DNA of 64,000 nt from Pseudacidovorax sp. (lineage in GTDB: Bacteria > Pseudomonadota > Gammaproteobacteria > Burkholderiales > Burkholderiaceae_C): NCBI RefSeq assembly GCF_017991995.1, contig NZ_JAGOPN010000012.1:143188-207187 (forward strand), given 5' to 3'. Below are positions 26,951-35,067 of the stretch, in pieces. Both the position numbers and the translations under genes were made by a program. The notes below the pieces were generated by a model, which was not told where the DNA came from, ran no database searches, and was given only the letters and a program-made list of their open reading frames with translations. Position 1 is the stretch's first letter, and each line of letters opens with the position of its first letter.

Positions 26951-28513
26951 ATGCACGCCCCGCGCACTGCCCTGCTCTCGCTCGACGACATCGGCAAGGA
27001 CTACGCCGCCACGGTGCTGGACGGCGTGAGCCTCACGCTCGCGCCGGGCGAGGTGCTGGCCCTGACGGGCGAGAACGGCGCGGGCAAGAGCACGCTGTCG
27101 AAGATCGTCTGCGGCCTGGTCTCGCCGACGCGCGGGCGCATGCAACTGGCCGGCCAGCCCTTCGCGCCGACCTCGCGCCGCGATGCCGAGGCGCAGGGCG
27201 TGCGCATGGTGATGCAGGAGCTGGGCCTGGTGCCCACGCTCACCGTGGCCGAGAACCTGCTGCTGGACCGCCTGCCGCAGCGTCTGGGCTGGCTGCGCCG
27301 CGGCGCGCTGCACGAGGCGGCGCGGGCGCAGCTGGCCAAGATCGGCATGGACGGCACCGACCCGGCGCTGCCGGTGGCCGCCCTGGGCATCGGCCAGCAG
27401 CAGATGGTGGAGATCGCGCGCAACCTGCAGGACGACACCCGCGTGCTGATCCTGGACGAGCCCACCGCCATGCTGACGCCCCGCGAGACGGCGCACCTGT
27501 TCGCGCAGATCGAGCGGCTCAAGGCGCGCGGCGTGGCCATCGTCTATGTCTCGCACCGGCTGGAGGAGCTGCAGCGCATCGCGGACACCGTGGCCGTGCT
27601 GCGCGACGGCCGGCTGGTGGACGTGCGGCCCATGGCCGGCGTGCGCGAATCCGAACTCGTCGAACGCATGGTCGGCCGCGCGGTGCACGAGCACGAGGGG
27701 CGCCCGCGCCGAACGGCTGGCGCACGCCTGCTGAGCGCCCGCGGCCTGGGCCGCGGCCAGGTGGTGCAGGACGTGGACATCGACCTGCATGCCGGCGAGG
27801 TCATGGGCATCGCCGGCCTGGTGGGCGCGGGCCGCACCGAACTCATCCGCCTGCTCTTCGGCGCCGACCGGGCCGACCGCGGGCGCATCGACCTGCACTG
27901 GCCCGGTGCCGCCTCGCCGCCCGGTGGGCGCTGGCGCTCGCCGATGCAGGCCATCCGCGCCGGCATCGGCCTGGTGACGGAGGACCGCAAGTCGCAGGGC
28001 CTCTTGATGCCGCAGTCGATCCGCGTCAATGCCACGCTGAGCGACCTGGGCGCCATCTCGCGCGGCGGCTGGCTGCGCTTCGCGCATGAGCGCGGCATTG
28101 CCCGCCGGCTGGTGCAGACGCTGCGCATCCGTTCGCGCAGCGAGGAGCAGGCCGTCGCCACCCTGAGCGGCGGCAACCAGCAGAAGGTGGTGTTCGCCCG
28201 CTGGCTGCACCGCGAATGCAAGGTGCTGCTGCTGGACGAGCCCACGCGCGGCGTGGACGTCGGCGCCCGTGCCGACCTGTATGCCGAACTCGACCGCATG
28301 GCCGCCGCCGGCCACGCCATGCTGATGGTCTCCAGCGATCTGCGCGAACTGATGGCCATGTGCGACCGCATCGGCGTGATGCATGCCGGCCGCCTGGTCG
28401 CCGTCTTCGAGCGCGGTGCCTGGAGCGAGCAGTCGCTGCTGGCCGCCGCCTTCGGCAATGCACCGGTCGCCGAGGCCGCCGCTGCACCCACCTCTTCCCC
28501 GATTCCTGCATGA
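26951..28513 (+). CDS. rbsA: Ribose-type ABC transporter, duplicated ATP-binding protein
   Basis: A 520-aa cytoplasmic ATPase with two ABC domains in tandem, as in RbsA/MglA. The first has Walker A GENGAGKST (about residue 39) and Walker B LILDEPTAML. The second has the degenerate P-loop GLVGAGRTELIR, a TEDRKSQGLL insert, signature LSGGNQQKVVFARW and LLLDEPTRGVDVGA. The second P-loop lacks a normal GKS/T, which is usual for this family. It starts 16 bases after rbsB, and its stop overlaps the rbsC start (ATGA). Confidence 0.95.
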   Translation: MHAPRTALLSLDDIGKDYAATVLDGVSLTLAPGEVLALTGENGAGKSTLSKIVCGLVSPTRGRMQLAGQPFAPTSRRDAEAQGVRMVMQELGLVPTLTVAENLLLDRLPQRLGWLRRGALHEAARAQLAKIGMDGTDPALPVAALGIGQQQMVEIARNLQDDTRVLILDEPTAMLTPRETAHLFAQIERLKARGVAIVYVSHRLEELQRIADTVAVLRDGRLVDVRPMAGVRESELVERMVGRAVHEHEGRPRRTAGARLLSARGLGRGQVVQDVDIDLHAGEVMGIAGLVGAGRTELIRLLFGADRADRGRIDLHWPGAASPPGGRWRSPMQAIRAGIGLVTEDRKSQGLLMPQSIRVNATLSDLGAISRGGWLRFAHERGIARRLVQTLRIRSRSEEQAVATLSGGNQQKVVFARWLHRECKVLLLDEPTRGVDVGARADLYAELDRMAAAGHAMLMVSSDLRELMAMCDRIGVMHAGRLVAVFERGAWSEQSLLAAAFGNAPVAEAAAAPTSSPIPA

Positions 28514-29505
28514 ACCCGCCCGCCCAATCCCCAGCCGCCGCCGCGCCGGCGCCCACCACCCGGCCGCTGCGCGGCCAGCTCGGCACCTACCTCGGCCTGG
28601 CCGCGGTGCTGATCGGCATGGTCGTGCTGTTCAGCAGCCTGTCCGAATACTTCTTCACGGCCGAGACCTTCATCACCATCGCCAACGAAGTGCCGGCGCT
28701 GACGGTGATGGCCGTGGGCATGACCTTCGTGCTGATCATCGCGGGCATCGACCTGTCGGTCGGCTCAGTGCTGGCGCTGAGCGCCGCCGTCACGGCCGCC
28801 GCCATCCTGCAGTGGAAGCTGGCCGTGCCCGCCGCCGCGGCGCTGGGCCTGGCCACCGGCCTGCTGTGCGGCGCCGTCACCGGCGCGGTGTCGGTGGCCT
28901 GGCGGCTGCCGAGCTTCATCGTCTCGCTGGGCATGCTGGAAGCCGTGCGCGGCGGCGCCTACCTGGTGACGGATTCGCGCACGCAGTACGTGGGCGATGC
29001 CATCGCCGGCCTGGCGGCGCCCTGGATCGGCGGCGTGTCCTCGGCCTTCGTGGTGGCGGTGGCCATCGTGATCGTGGGCCACCTGGTGCTCACGCGCACC
29101 GTGTTCGGCCGCCATGTGGTGGGCATCGGCACCAACGAGGAAGCCATGCGCCTGGCGGGCATCGACCCGCGGCCGATCCGCATCGCCGTGTTCGCCGTCA
29201 CCGGTCTGCTGGCCGGTCTGGGCGGGCTGATGCAGTCCGCCCGCCTCGAAGCCGCCGACCCCAATGCCGGCGCCGGCATCGAGCTGCAGGTGATCGCCGC
29301 CGTGGTGATCGGCGGCACCAGCCTGATGGGTGGGCGCGGATCGGTCATCAACACCTTCTTCGGCGTGCTGATCATCGCGGTGCTCGAAGCCGGCCTGGCC
29401 CAGGTGGGCGCCAGCGAACCGGCCAAGCGCATCATCACCGGCGCCGTGATCGTGGCCGCCGTGATCATCGACACCGTGCGCCAGCGGCGCGCCGGCGCCG
29501 CCTGA
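28510..29505 (+). CDS. rbsC: Ribose-type ABC transporter permease
   Basis: A 331-aa inner-membrane permease of the RbsC/AraH group. After a 30-residue cytoplasmic lead, 8-10 hydrophobic segments are present. Family blocks include MTFVLIIAGIDLSVGSVLALSA, PSFIVSLGMLEAVRG, GRHVVGIGTNEEAMRLAGI (the coupling-helix region contacting RbsA) and the final GASEPAKRIITGAVIVAAVIID. The ATG is set by the four-base overlap with rbsA and removes an unrelated upstream extension of the frame. Confidence 0.95.
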   Translation: MNPPAQSPAAAAPAPTTRPLRGQLGTYLGLAAVLIGMVVLFSSLSEYFFTAETFITIANEVPALTVMAVGMTFVLIIAGIDLSVGSVLALSAAVTAAAILQWKLAVPAAAALGLATGLLCGAVTGAVSVAWRLPSFIVSLGMLEAVRGGAYLVTDSRTQYVGDAIAGLAAPWIGGVSSAFVVAVAIVIVGHLVLTRTVFGRHVVGIGTNEEAMRLAGIDPRPIRIAVFAVTGLLAGLGGLMQSARLEAADPNAGAGIELQVIAAVVIGGTSLMGGRGSVINTFFGVLIIAVLEAGLAQVGASEPAKRIITGAVIVAAVIIDTVRQRRAGAA

Positions 29506-29533
29506 CCGGCGCCACCGCTTTCGCACTGCCGCC

Positions 29534-30544
29534 ATGGCCACCATCAAGGACGTCGCCCTGCGTGCCGGTGTGTCGGTGACCACCGTGTCGCACGTGGTCA
29601 ACGGCACGCGCGCCGTCAGCCCCGAAGGCCGCGCGCGCGTGGAGGACGCCATCCGCGCCCTGGGCTACGTGCCCAGCGCCGTCGCGCGCAGCCTCAAGAG
29701 CAACAGCACGCGCACCGTGGGCATGCTGATTCCCAACAGCTCCAACCCCTACTTCGCCGAGATCGTGCGGGTGGTGGAAGACCGCTGCTTCGGTGCCGGC
29801 TATGCGCTGGTGCTGTGCAACACCGACGACGAAGCGCAGCGCCAGAGCGTGTACCTGCAGGTGCTCGCGCAGCGGCGCATCGACGGGCTGATCGTGGTCT
29901 CCAGCGGCGGGGATGCCTCGCTGCCCGCGCTGCTGGCCGGCCTGCGCATGCCCACCGTGCTGGTGGACCGCGAGGTGGAAGACCCGGCCTGCGACCTGGT
30001 CGAGACCGCCCACATGCAGGGCGGGCTGCTGGCCACGCGGCACCTGCTGTCGCTGGGCCACCGGCGCATCGCCTGCATCGGCGGACCGGCGGGCCTCGCG
30101 CCCAGCGAGCAGCGCATCGACGGCTGGCGCATGGCGCTGGCCGAAGCCGGCCATTCGGCGACCAGCGCGGCGCTGCTGTGGCACGGCGGCTTCACGCCGC
30201 AGGGCGGCTACGAGGCCATGCACGCCATCCTGCGCACGGCCGAGCGGCCCTCCGCCGTGTTCGTGGGCAACGACCTGATGGCCATGGGCGCGCTGCGCGC
30301 CGCGCACGAATGCGGGTTGCGCGTGCCCGACGACATGTCGCTGGTGGGCTTCGACGACATCGAGCTGAGCGCCTATGCCAGCCCGCCGCTCACCACGGTG
30401 GCCCAGCCCAAGGCGCGCATCGGCGCGCTGGCGGTGGACATGCTGCTGGAGCGCATCGACGGCCGGCGCCAGATCGGCCGCAAGGTGCTGCTGCAGCCGG
30501 AACTGCGGGTGCGCGACTCGACCGCGCGCTTCGGGCCGGCGTGA
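29534..30544 (+). CDS. rbsR: LacI-family transcriptional repressor of the rbs operon
   Basis: A 336-aa repressor. The N-terminal helix-turn-helix and hinge are clear: ATIKDVALRAGVSVTTVSHVVNGTRAVSPEGRARVEDAIRALGYVPSAVARSLK. The C-terminal ligand domain has VGMLIPNSSNPYFAEIVR and PTVLVDREVED, ending in the dimerisation stretch GALAVDMLLERI. Encoded inside the sugar operon, it probably binds the twin palindromes before rbsB and is released by the sugar or a phosphorylated derivative. An unusual point is its position mid-operon rather than at one end. Confidence 0.93.
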   Translation: MATIKDVALRAGVSVTTVSHVVNGTRAVSPEGRARVEDAIRALGYVPSAVARSLKSNSTRTVGMLIPNSSNPYFAEIVRVVEDRCFGAGYALVLCNTDDEAQRQSVYLQVLAQRRIDGLIVVSSGGDASLPALLAGLRMPTVLVDREVEDPACDLVETAHMQGGLLATRHLLSLGHRRIACIGGPAGLAPSEQRIDGWRMALAEAGHSATSAALLWHGGFTPQGGYEAMHAILRTAERPSAVFVGNDLMAMGALRAAHECGLRVPDDMSLVGFDDIELSAYASPPLTTVAQPKARIGALAVDMLLERIDGRRQIGRKVLLQPELRVRDSTARFGPA

Positions 30545-30660
30545 GGCCTGCACCGCGGCCCGTCATCGCGCTCCACCGCTTCGCCCTCCCATCGCCTTGT
30601 CCGCGTCTTTGCCTGTGAGTGCCCTCTCTTTCCTCTTTCCCCTTGCCCGAGTCCGACGCC

Positions 30661-31620
30661 GTGAACCGCTCTTCCGCCCCCGCCGACGCCCCGCTGCTGG
30701 TCGTGCTTGGCAGCCTCAACATGGACGTGGTGGTGCGCGTGCCGCAAGCGCCCGCCGCCGGCGAGACGCTGCATGGCCGCTCCATCGACCACCTGCCCGG
30801 CGGCAAGGGCGGCAACCAGGCCGTGGGCTGCGCCCGCCAAGGCGGCGCGGTGCGCATGCTGGGCTGCGTAGGCGCCGATGCGCACGGCACGGCCCTGCGC
30901 GATGCGCTGGCCCGTGACGGCATCGACACCCGCGGCGTGCGCGTCGAGGCGGCCACGCCCACGGGCGTCGCGCTGGTGATGGTGGAGGACAGCGGCCAGA
31001 ACCGCATCGTCGTGATCCCCGGCGCCAACGCCGCGGTGCAGGTGGACCCGGCCGCGCTGCGCACGCAGCTCGCTGGCGCGGCCTTCCTGATCCTGCAGTT
31101 CGAAACGCCGCTGGACCAGGTCGGCCTGGCGATGGAGGTCGCGGCGCAGGCCGGCTGCAGGGTGCTGCTGAATCCCTCGCCGATGCAGGCGCTGCCCGAA
31201 TCCTTCTGGCCGCGCATCGACACGCTGGTGGTCAACGAGCTGGAAGCGCAGATGCTCTCGGGCCTGCCGGTGACGGGCTTCGCCGAGGCGGCCGTGGCCG
31301 CACGCGCCCTGCTCTCCCGCGGCCCGGTGCGCGTCGTGGTCACGCTGGGCAGCGAAGGCGCGGTGGCCGCCGATGCCGACGGCTGCCGCCATCACCCCGC
31401 CCTGCGCGTGAAGGCGGTGGACACCACCGCCGCCGGCGACACCTTCCTGGGCGCCCTGGCCGTGTCGCTGGCGCGCGGCGAGACCTTCGACGCTGCCGTG
31501 CAGCTGGGCATCCGCGCCGCAGCCCTGTGCATCGGCCGGCCCGGCGCCCAGCCCTCCATTCCTTCGCGCGACGAGGTGCTCGCCAGCCCCGTTCCGCCCG
31601 CACCGGTCGCCCTGCCATGA
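30661..31620 (+). CDS. rbsK: Ribokinase
   Basis: A PfkB-family kinase of 319 aa from the GTG at 30661; a GTG at 30619 would add 14 residues, and neither has a strong ribosome binding site. The opening motif VVLGSLNMDVVVRV requires a start upstream of the first in-frame ATG. LPGGKGGNQAVGCARQGG is the ribose-binding PfkB signature 1. VDTTAAGDTFLGALA holds the anion hole and the catalytic Asp. It phosphorylates ribose (or a related sugar) at O5. The stop overlaps the rbsD start (ATGA). Confidence 0.92.
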   Translation: MNRSSAPADAPLLVVLGSLNMDVVVRVPQAPAAGETLHGRSIDHLPGGKGGNQAVGCARQGGAVRMLGCVGADAHGTALRDALARDGIDTRGVRVEAATPTGVALVMVEDSGQNRIVVIPGANAAVQVDPAALRTQLAGAAFLILQFETPLDQVGLAMEVAAQAGCRVLLNPSPMQALPESFWPRIDTLVVNELEAQMLSGLPVTGFAEAAVAARALLSRGPVRVVVTLGSEGAVAADADGCRHHPALRVKAVDTTAAGDTFLGALAVSLARGETFDAAVQLGIRAAALCIGRPGAQPSIPSRDEVLASPVPPAPVALP

Positions 31621-32015
31621 AACGCACCCACCTTCTTCACGCCGAACTCTCCCAGGTCATCGCCGCCATGGGCCATGGCGACATGCTGGTCATCGGCGAT
31701 GCCGGCCTGCCCATTCCCGACGGTCCACGCCGCATCGATCTGGCGGTGGCGCGAGGCGTGCCCCGGCTGGATGAGGTGCTGGCCGCCGTGTTGAGCGAAC
31801 TGACGGTGGAAAGCGCCGTCGTCGCCTGCGAGGCACTGCCGGCGGACCAGGACCGGCCCGCGTGGTACCCCACCGCGCTGCCGATGGCCCCGCTGGCCGT
31901 CTCGCACGAGGAATTCAAGCAGCGCAGCGCCAAGGCCCGCGCCATCGTGCGCACGGGCGAGTGCACGCCTTACGCCAACATCCTCTTGATTGCGGGCGTC
32001 AGCTTCGAGATCTGA
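31617..32015 (+). CDS. rbsD: D-ribose pyranase
   Basis: A 132-aa RbsD/FucU mutarotase that interconverts the pyranose and furanose forms of ribose for ribokinase. It shows the family opening LLHAELSQVIAAMGHGDMLVIGDAGLPIP, with the catalytic His in MGHGD, and the C-terminal ARAIVRTGECTPYANILLIAGVSF, which supplies the Tyr/Asn of the neighbouring active site in the decamer. Translational coupling to rbsK and its place at the end of the operon make ribose the most likely transported sugar. Confidence 0.95.
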   Translation: MKRTHLLHAELSQVIAAMGHGDMLVIGDAGLPIPDGPRRIDLAVARGVPRLDEVLAAVLSELTVESAVVACEALPADQDRPAWYPTALPMAPLAVSHEEFKQRSAKARAIVRTGECTPYANILLIAGVSFEI

Positions 32016-32042
32016 GGCCGCGCCGATCAACGGGACCCCGCG

Positions 32043-32960
32043 TCAGTCGAAGCGCAGGTCCGCACCCACCGGCTGGCCCACCTTGAGCAGGTGGTCGATG
32101 CCCTGGCGCACGATGAGGTTCATGCCGAAGGTGGTGGCACCTTCCATGCGCGGATCGGCGCGGTAGCTGCGCAGCGTCTCGCCCACCACGGGTTGCGTCT
32201 GAGCCGTGGCCGGATCGATGTCGGGAATGCTGCAGCGCACGCAGGGCTTGACGGGCTGCAACTGCACCTCGCCCTGCTCGGTGGGGATGTGCAGCATCGC
32301 CACACGGTCCTCGTCGTGCGCTTCCATGCGGTCCAGCACGAGGTTGGGGCGCAAGCGGATCGCGTCGATGCTCGGACCGCCATTAGCTGCGAGCCGCTCG
32401 TTGAACTCATCCACCGCCGCCTGGCTGACCACCAGCAGCGCATAGCCGTCGGAGAACTGCGTCTGCGCCTCCACGCCACCCGTCCACTTGGGGCTGGAGA
32501 GGCGCTTGTGCTCCGGATCGAAGCGCACCATGCGCAGCCGCTGCGGCCGGTCGGGTTCGGAGAGGAAGTCGCTGAACCACTGGGCCGCCACGTCGCCCAT
32601 GTCGTAGGCCGCCACCTCGTCCTTCCAGATGGTGGCGCGGACCGGTTCCTCCACGCGGTCGTAGGCGATGTGCAGCGCCAGCATGCCGGGGGCGCGCAGG
32701 ATCATCTCGTAGTGCTTCATCTGCGGCCGGATCAGCGCCATGCGCGGCAGCTCGCGCTGGCTGACGAAGCGGCCGGCCTCGTCCACCAGCATCCAGGCGC
32801 GGTCGAATTCCAGGCCGGTCTCGGTGAGCAGGGCCTCCTGCACCTCGACCCCGGCGCAGGACTTGACGGGGTAGACGATCAGCCGCGCGATGCGGGCCTG
32901 GAGGTCGAAGCGCGAGAGGTCGGGAGTGGCGGCAGCGGTCACGGCGATGAGGGGCGGCAA
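32043..32960 (-). CDS. MOSC-domain protein (YcbX-like molybdenum-cofactor enzyme)
   Basis: A 305-aa protein with an N-terminal MOSC beta-barrel domain (IARLIVYPVKSCAGVEVQEA ... LEFDRAWMLVDEAGRFVSQRELPRMALI) and a C-terminal MOSC domain. KPCVRCSIPDID carries the Cys expected to ligate the molybdenum cofactor. YcbX/mARC relatives reduce N-hydroxylated compounds such as hydroxylaminopurines, using an electron partner; the ferredoxin domain fused in E. coli YcbX is absent here. It diverges from the UbiH-like gene, so that intergenic region of about 140 bases probably holds both promoters. Confidence 0.88.
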   Translation of the reverse strand: MPPLIAVTAAATPDLSRFDLQARIARLIVYPVKSCAGVEVQEALLTETGLEFDRAWMLVDEAGRFVSQRELPRMALIRPQMKHYEMILRAPGMLALHIAYDRVEEPVRATIWKDEVAAYDMGDVAAQWFSDFLSEPDRPQRLRMVRFDPEHKRLSSPKWTGGVEAQTQFSDGYALLVVSQAAVDEFNERLAANGGPSIDAIRLRPNLVLDRMEAHDEDRVAMLHIPTEQGEVQLQPVKPCVRCSIPDIDPATAQTQPVVGETLRSYRADPRMEGATTFGMNLIVRQGIDHLLKVGQPVGADLRFD

Positions 32961-33101
32961 GCCCTGGACGGTCAGAGAGAGGAAGCGGCGGCAGGTGGCG
33001 ACATGCCGCGCGCTTCACGAGCACAAAGCGGGCCGCCCGCGGCGGCGGGCCGCATTGTCGAGCCATCGCCGGGGCGCAGGGGCGCTCCCTACAATGTTTC
33101 G

Positions 33102-34271
33102 ATGGCTCTTCCCCCCGAGGTTTGCATTCGCGGCGCCGGCATCGTCGGCCGCACGCTGGCGTTGCTGCTGGCCCGAGAACGGGTCCGCGTGGCCCTGGTG
33201 GCCGAAGCCCCTTCCACCCCCTCCCCCGACCGCCCGGACGTGCGCGCCTATGCGCTCAACGCGGCCTCGCGCAGCCTGCTCGAATCGCTGCGGGCCTGGC
33301 CCGACGCGGCGCAGGCCACGCCGGTGCGCGAGATGCAGGTCTTCGGCGACGAGGACGGCCGGGTGCGCTTCGACGCCGCCGAGCAGAAGGTCGACGCCCT
33401 GGCCTGGATCGTCGACGTGCCCGCACTGGAAGAGCAGTTGGCGGCCGCCGTCCGCTTCTCGCCCCAGGTCGAGGTCGTGACCGCGCCTGTCAAGGCCGCG
33501 CTCACCGTGGTGTGCGAGGGCAAGGCCAGCCTCACCCGCGAGGCGCTGGGCGTGCAGTACGACGTGACCCGCTATCCCCAAATCGCCATCGCCGCGCGGC
33601 TGGAGGCCGAACGCCCGCATGGCGGCGTGGCGCGCCAGTGGTTCAGTGCCCAGGGCGACGTGCTGGCCCTGCTGCCCATGGGCGGTGCCGAAGGCCGGCA
33701 ACTGGCCCTGGTATGGTCCGTGGGCCAGCTGCGCGCGCCCGAACTGCTGGCGCTGGAGGCCGACGCCTTCTGCGCCCGCCTGCGCGAAGCCAGCCACGAG
33801 GCGCTGGGCGGCTTCACGCTGTCCAGCGAGCGGGCTGCCTGGCCGCTGCAGCGCGCCACGGCCGACCGCTGGGCCGGGCGCTTTGCGGAAGGTGGTGCCT
33901 GGGTGCTGGCCGGCGACGCGGCGCACACCGTGCATCCGCTGGCCGGCCAGGGGCTCAACCTGGGCCTGGCCGATGCGGCCGAACTGGCCCGCGTGATCCG
34001 CGAACGCGACTACTGGCGCAGCGTGGGTGACGCCCGCCTGCTTCGCCGCTACGAGCGCGCCCGCCGTGCCGACGTGCTGGCCATGGGCCTGGCCACGGAC
34101 GGCCTGCAGCAGCTCTTCGCCCAGGGCATCGAGCCGCTGGCACGGCTGCGCAACTGGGGCATGCTCGGCTTCGACCGCAGCCACTTGCTCAAGAGCTGGG
34201 TGGCCCGCCGCGCGATGGGCCTGGCCTCTGGTATTTCTTCTCCCTCTCCCTCTGGGAGAGGGTTGGGGTGA
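33102..34271 (+). CDS. FAD-dependent UbiH/UbiF-family monooxygenase
   Basis: A 389-aa flavoprotein. The FAD motif IRGAGIVGRTLALLLARE begins at residue 9, and the second FAD motif GGAWVLAGDAAHTVHPLAGQGLNLGLADAAELARVI is near residue 270. These fit aromatic-ring hydroxylases of the ubiquinone pathway. The central region is shorter and less typical, so the exact ring position cannot be called. The last 11 residues (SSPSPSGRGLG) and the stop codon are encoded by a REP-like repeat, so the original C-terminus was probably elsewhere. It starts an apparent series with dsbC and the M61 peptidase gene. Confidence 0.82.
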   Translation: MALPPEVCIRGAGIVGRTLALLLARERVRVALVAEAPSTPSPDRPDVRAYALNAASRSLLESLRAWPDAAQATPVREMQVFGDEDGRVRFDAAEQKVDALAWIVDVPALEEQLAAAVRFSPQVEVVTAPVKAALTVVCEGKASLTREALGVQYDVTRYPQIAIAARLEAERPHGGVARQWFSAQGDVLALLPMGGAEGRQLALVWSVGQLRAPELLALEADAFCARLREASHEALGGFTLSSERAAWPLQRATADRWAGRFAEGGAWVLAGDAAHTVHPLAGQGLNLGLADAAELARVIRERDYWRSVGDARLLRRYERARRADVLAMGLATDGLQQLFAQGIEPLARLRNWGMLGFDRSHLLKSWVARRAMGLASGISSPSPSGRGLG

Positions 34272-34274
34272 GGG
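34242..34274 (+). repeat. REP-like element, forward copy, overlapping the monooxygenase 3' end
   Basis: A hairpin CCCTCTCCC (34242-34250), TCT, GGGAGAGGG (34254-34262), followed by the tail TTGGGGTGAGGG. The TGA stop of the monooxygenase (34269-34271) is inside the tail. A reverse copy lies 43 bases downstream. Confidence 0.8.
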
Positions 34275-34316
34275 CCTTGGCCCCCCCAATCATTCCTGCC
34301 CTGATCCAGGCGCAGG

Positions 34317-34349
34317 CCCCTCACCCAACCTCTCCCCAGGGGGGAGAGG
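34317..34349 (-). repeat. REP-like element, reverse copy, upstream of dsbC
   Basis: The tail CCCTCACCCAA is followed by the hairpin CCTCTCCCC (34329-34337) and GGGGAGAGG (34341-34349). Together with the forward copy it forms an inverted pair, the BIME arrangement known for REP sequences. It supplies the purine-rich AGAGGAG stretch upstream of dsbC, although at wide spacing from the ATG. Confidence 0.8.
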
Positions 34350-34365
34350 AGCAACACCCCGCACC

Positions 34366-35067
34366 ATGAAGTACATCCTCCCCCTCCTCCTGGCCGCCAC
34401 GCTGGCCACCGCCCATGCCGGCGAAGCCGAGATCCGCAAGAACCTCGGCGGCAGCTTTCCGCAGCTCGCGCAGATCGACGAGGTGCGCAAGGCCGCCATG
34501 CCCGGCCTGTGGGAAGTGCGCCAGGGCTTCGACCTGTACTACACCGACGAGCAGGGCAACTTCCTGATCCAGGGTCACCTGATCGACGTGAAGAACCGCC
34601 GCAACCTCACCGAGGAGCGCGTGGACAAGCTCACCGCCGTCGACTTCGACAAGCTGCCGGTGCAGGACGCCATCAAGATCGTGCGCGGCAACGGCAAGCG
34701 CAAGCTGGCCATCTTCGAAGATCCGAACTGCGGCTACTGCAAGCAGTTCGAGCGCGAGCTGCGCAAGGTGGACAACGTGACGATCCACCTCTTCCTGTAC
34801 CCGGTGCTGGGTCCGGACTCGGCCGTGAAGTCGCGTGACATCTGGTGCTCCAAGGACAAGGCCAAGGTCTGGAGCGACTGGATGATGGACGGCGTGAGGC
34901 CCGCCACCGGCGAATGCGACACGCAGGCGCTCAAGCGCAACGTCGAGTTCGGCCGCAAGTACAACATCACGGGCACGCCCACCCTGCTGTTCGCCAACGG
35001 CACGCGCACCCCCGGCGCCGTGCCGGCCGCGCAGGTGGAGCAGCAACTCTCGGCCACGAGCAACTGA
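34366..35067 (+). CDS. dsbC: Periplasmic thiol:disulfide interchange protein DsbC
   Basis: A 233-aa disulfide isomerase. The signal peptide covers about residues 1-19 (MKYILPLLLAATLATAHAG). The N-terminal dimerisation domain (to about 75) is followed by a linker and a thioredoxin fold with active site CGYC in IFEDPNCGYCKQFE; GTPTLLF holds the cis-Pro. An additional Cys pair (IWCSKDKAK and GECDTQ) is typical of DsbC structural disulfides. It corrects wrong disulfides in exported proteins and is kept reduced by DsbD, which is not in the window. Its stop overlaps the next start (TGATG). Confidence 0.94.
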   Translation: MKYILPLLLAATLATAHAGEAEIRKNLGGSFPQLAQIDEVRKAAMPGLWEVRQGFDLYYTDEQGNFLIQGHLIDVKNRRNLTEERVDKLTAVDFDKLPVQDAIKIVRGNGKRKLAIFEDPNCGYCKQFERELRKVDNVTIHLFLYPVLGPDSAVKSRDIWCSKDKAKVWSDWMMDGVRPATGECDTQALKRNVEFGRKYNITGTPTLLFANGTRTPGAVPAAQVEQQLSATSN

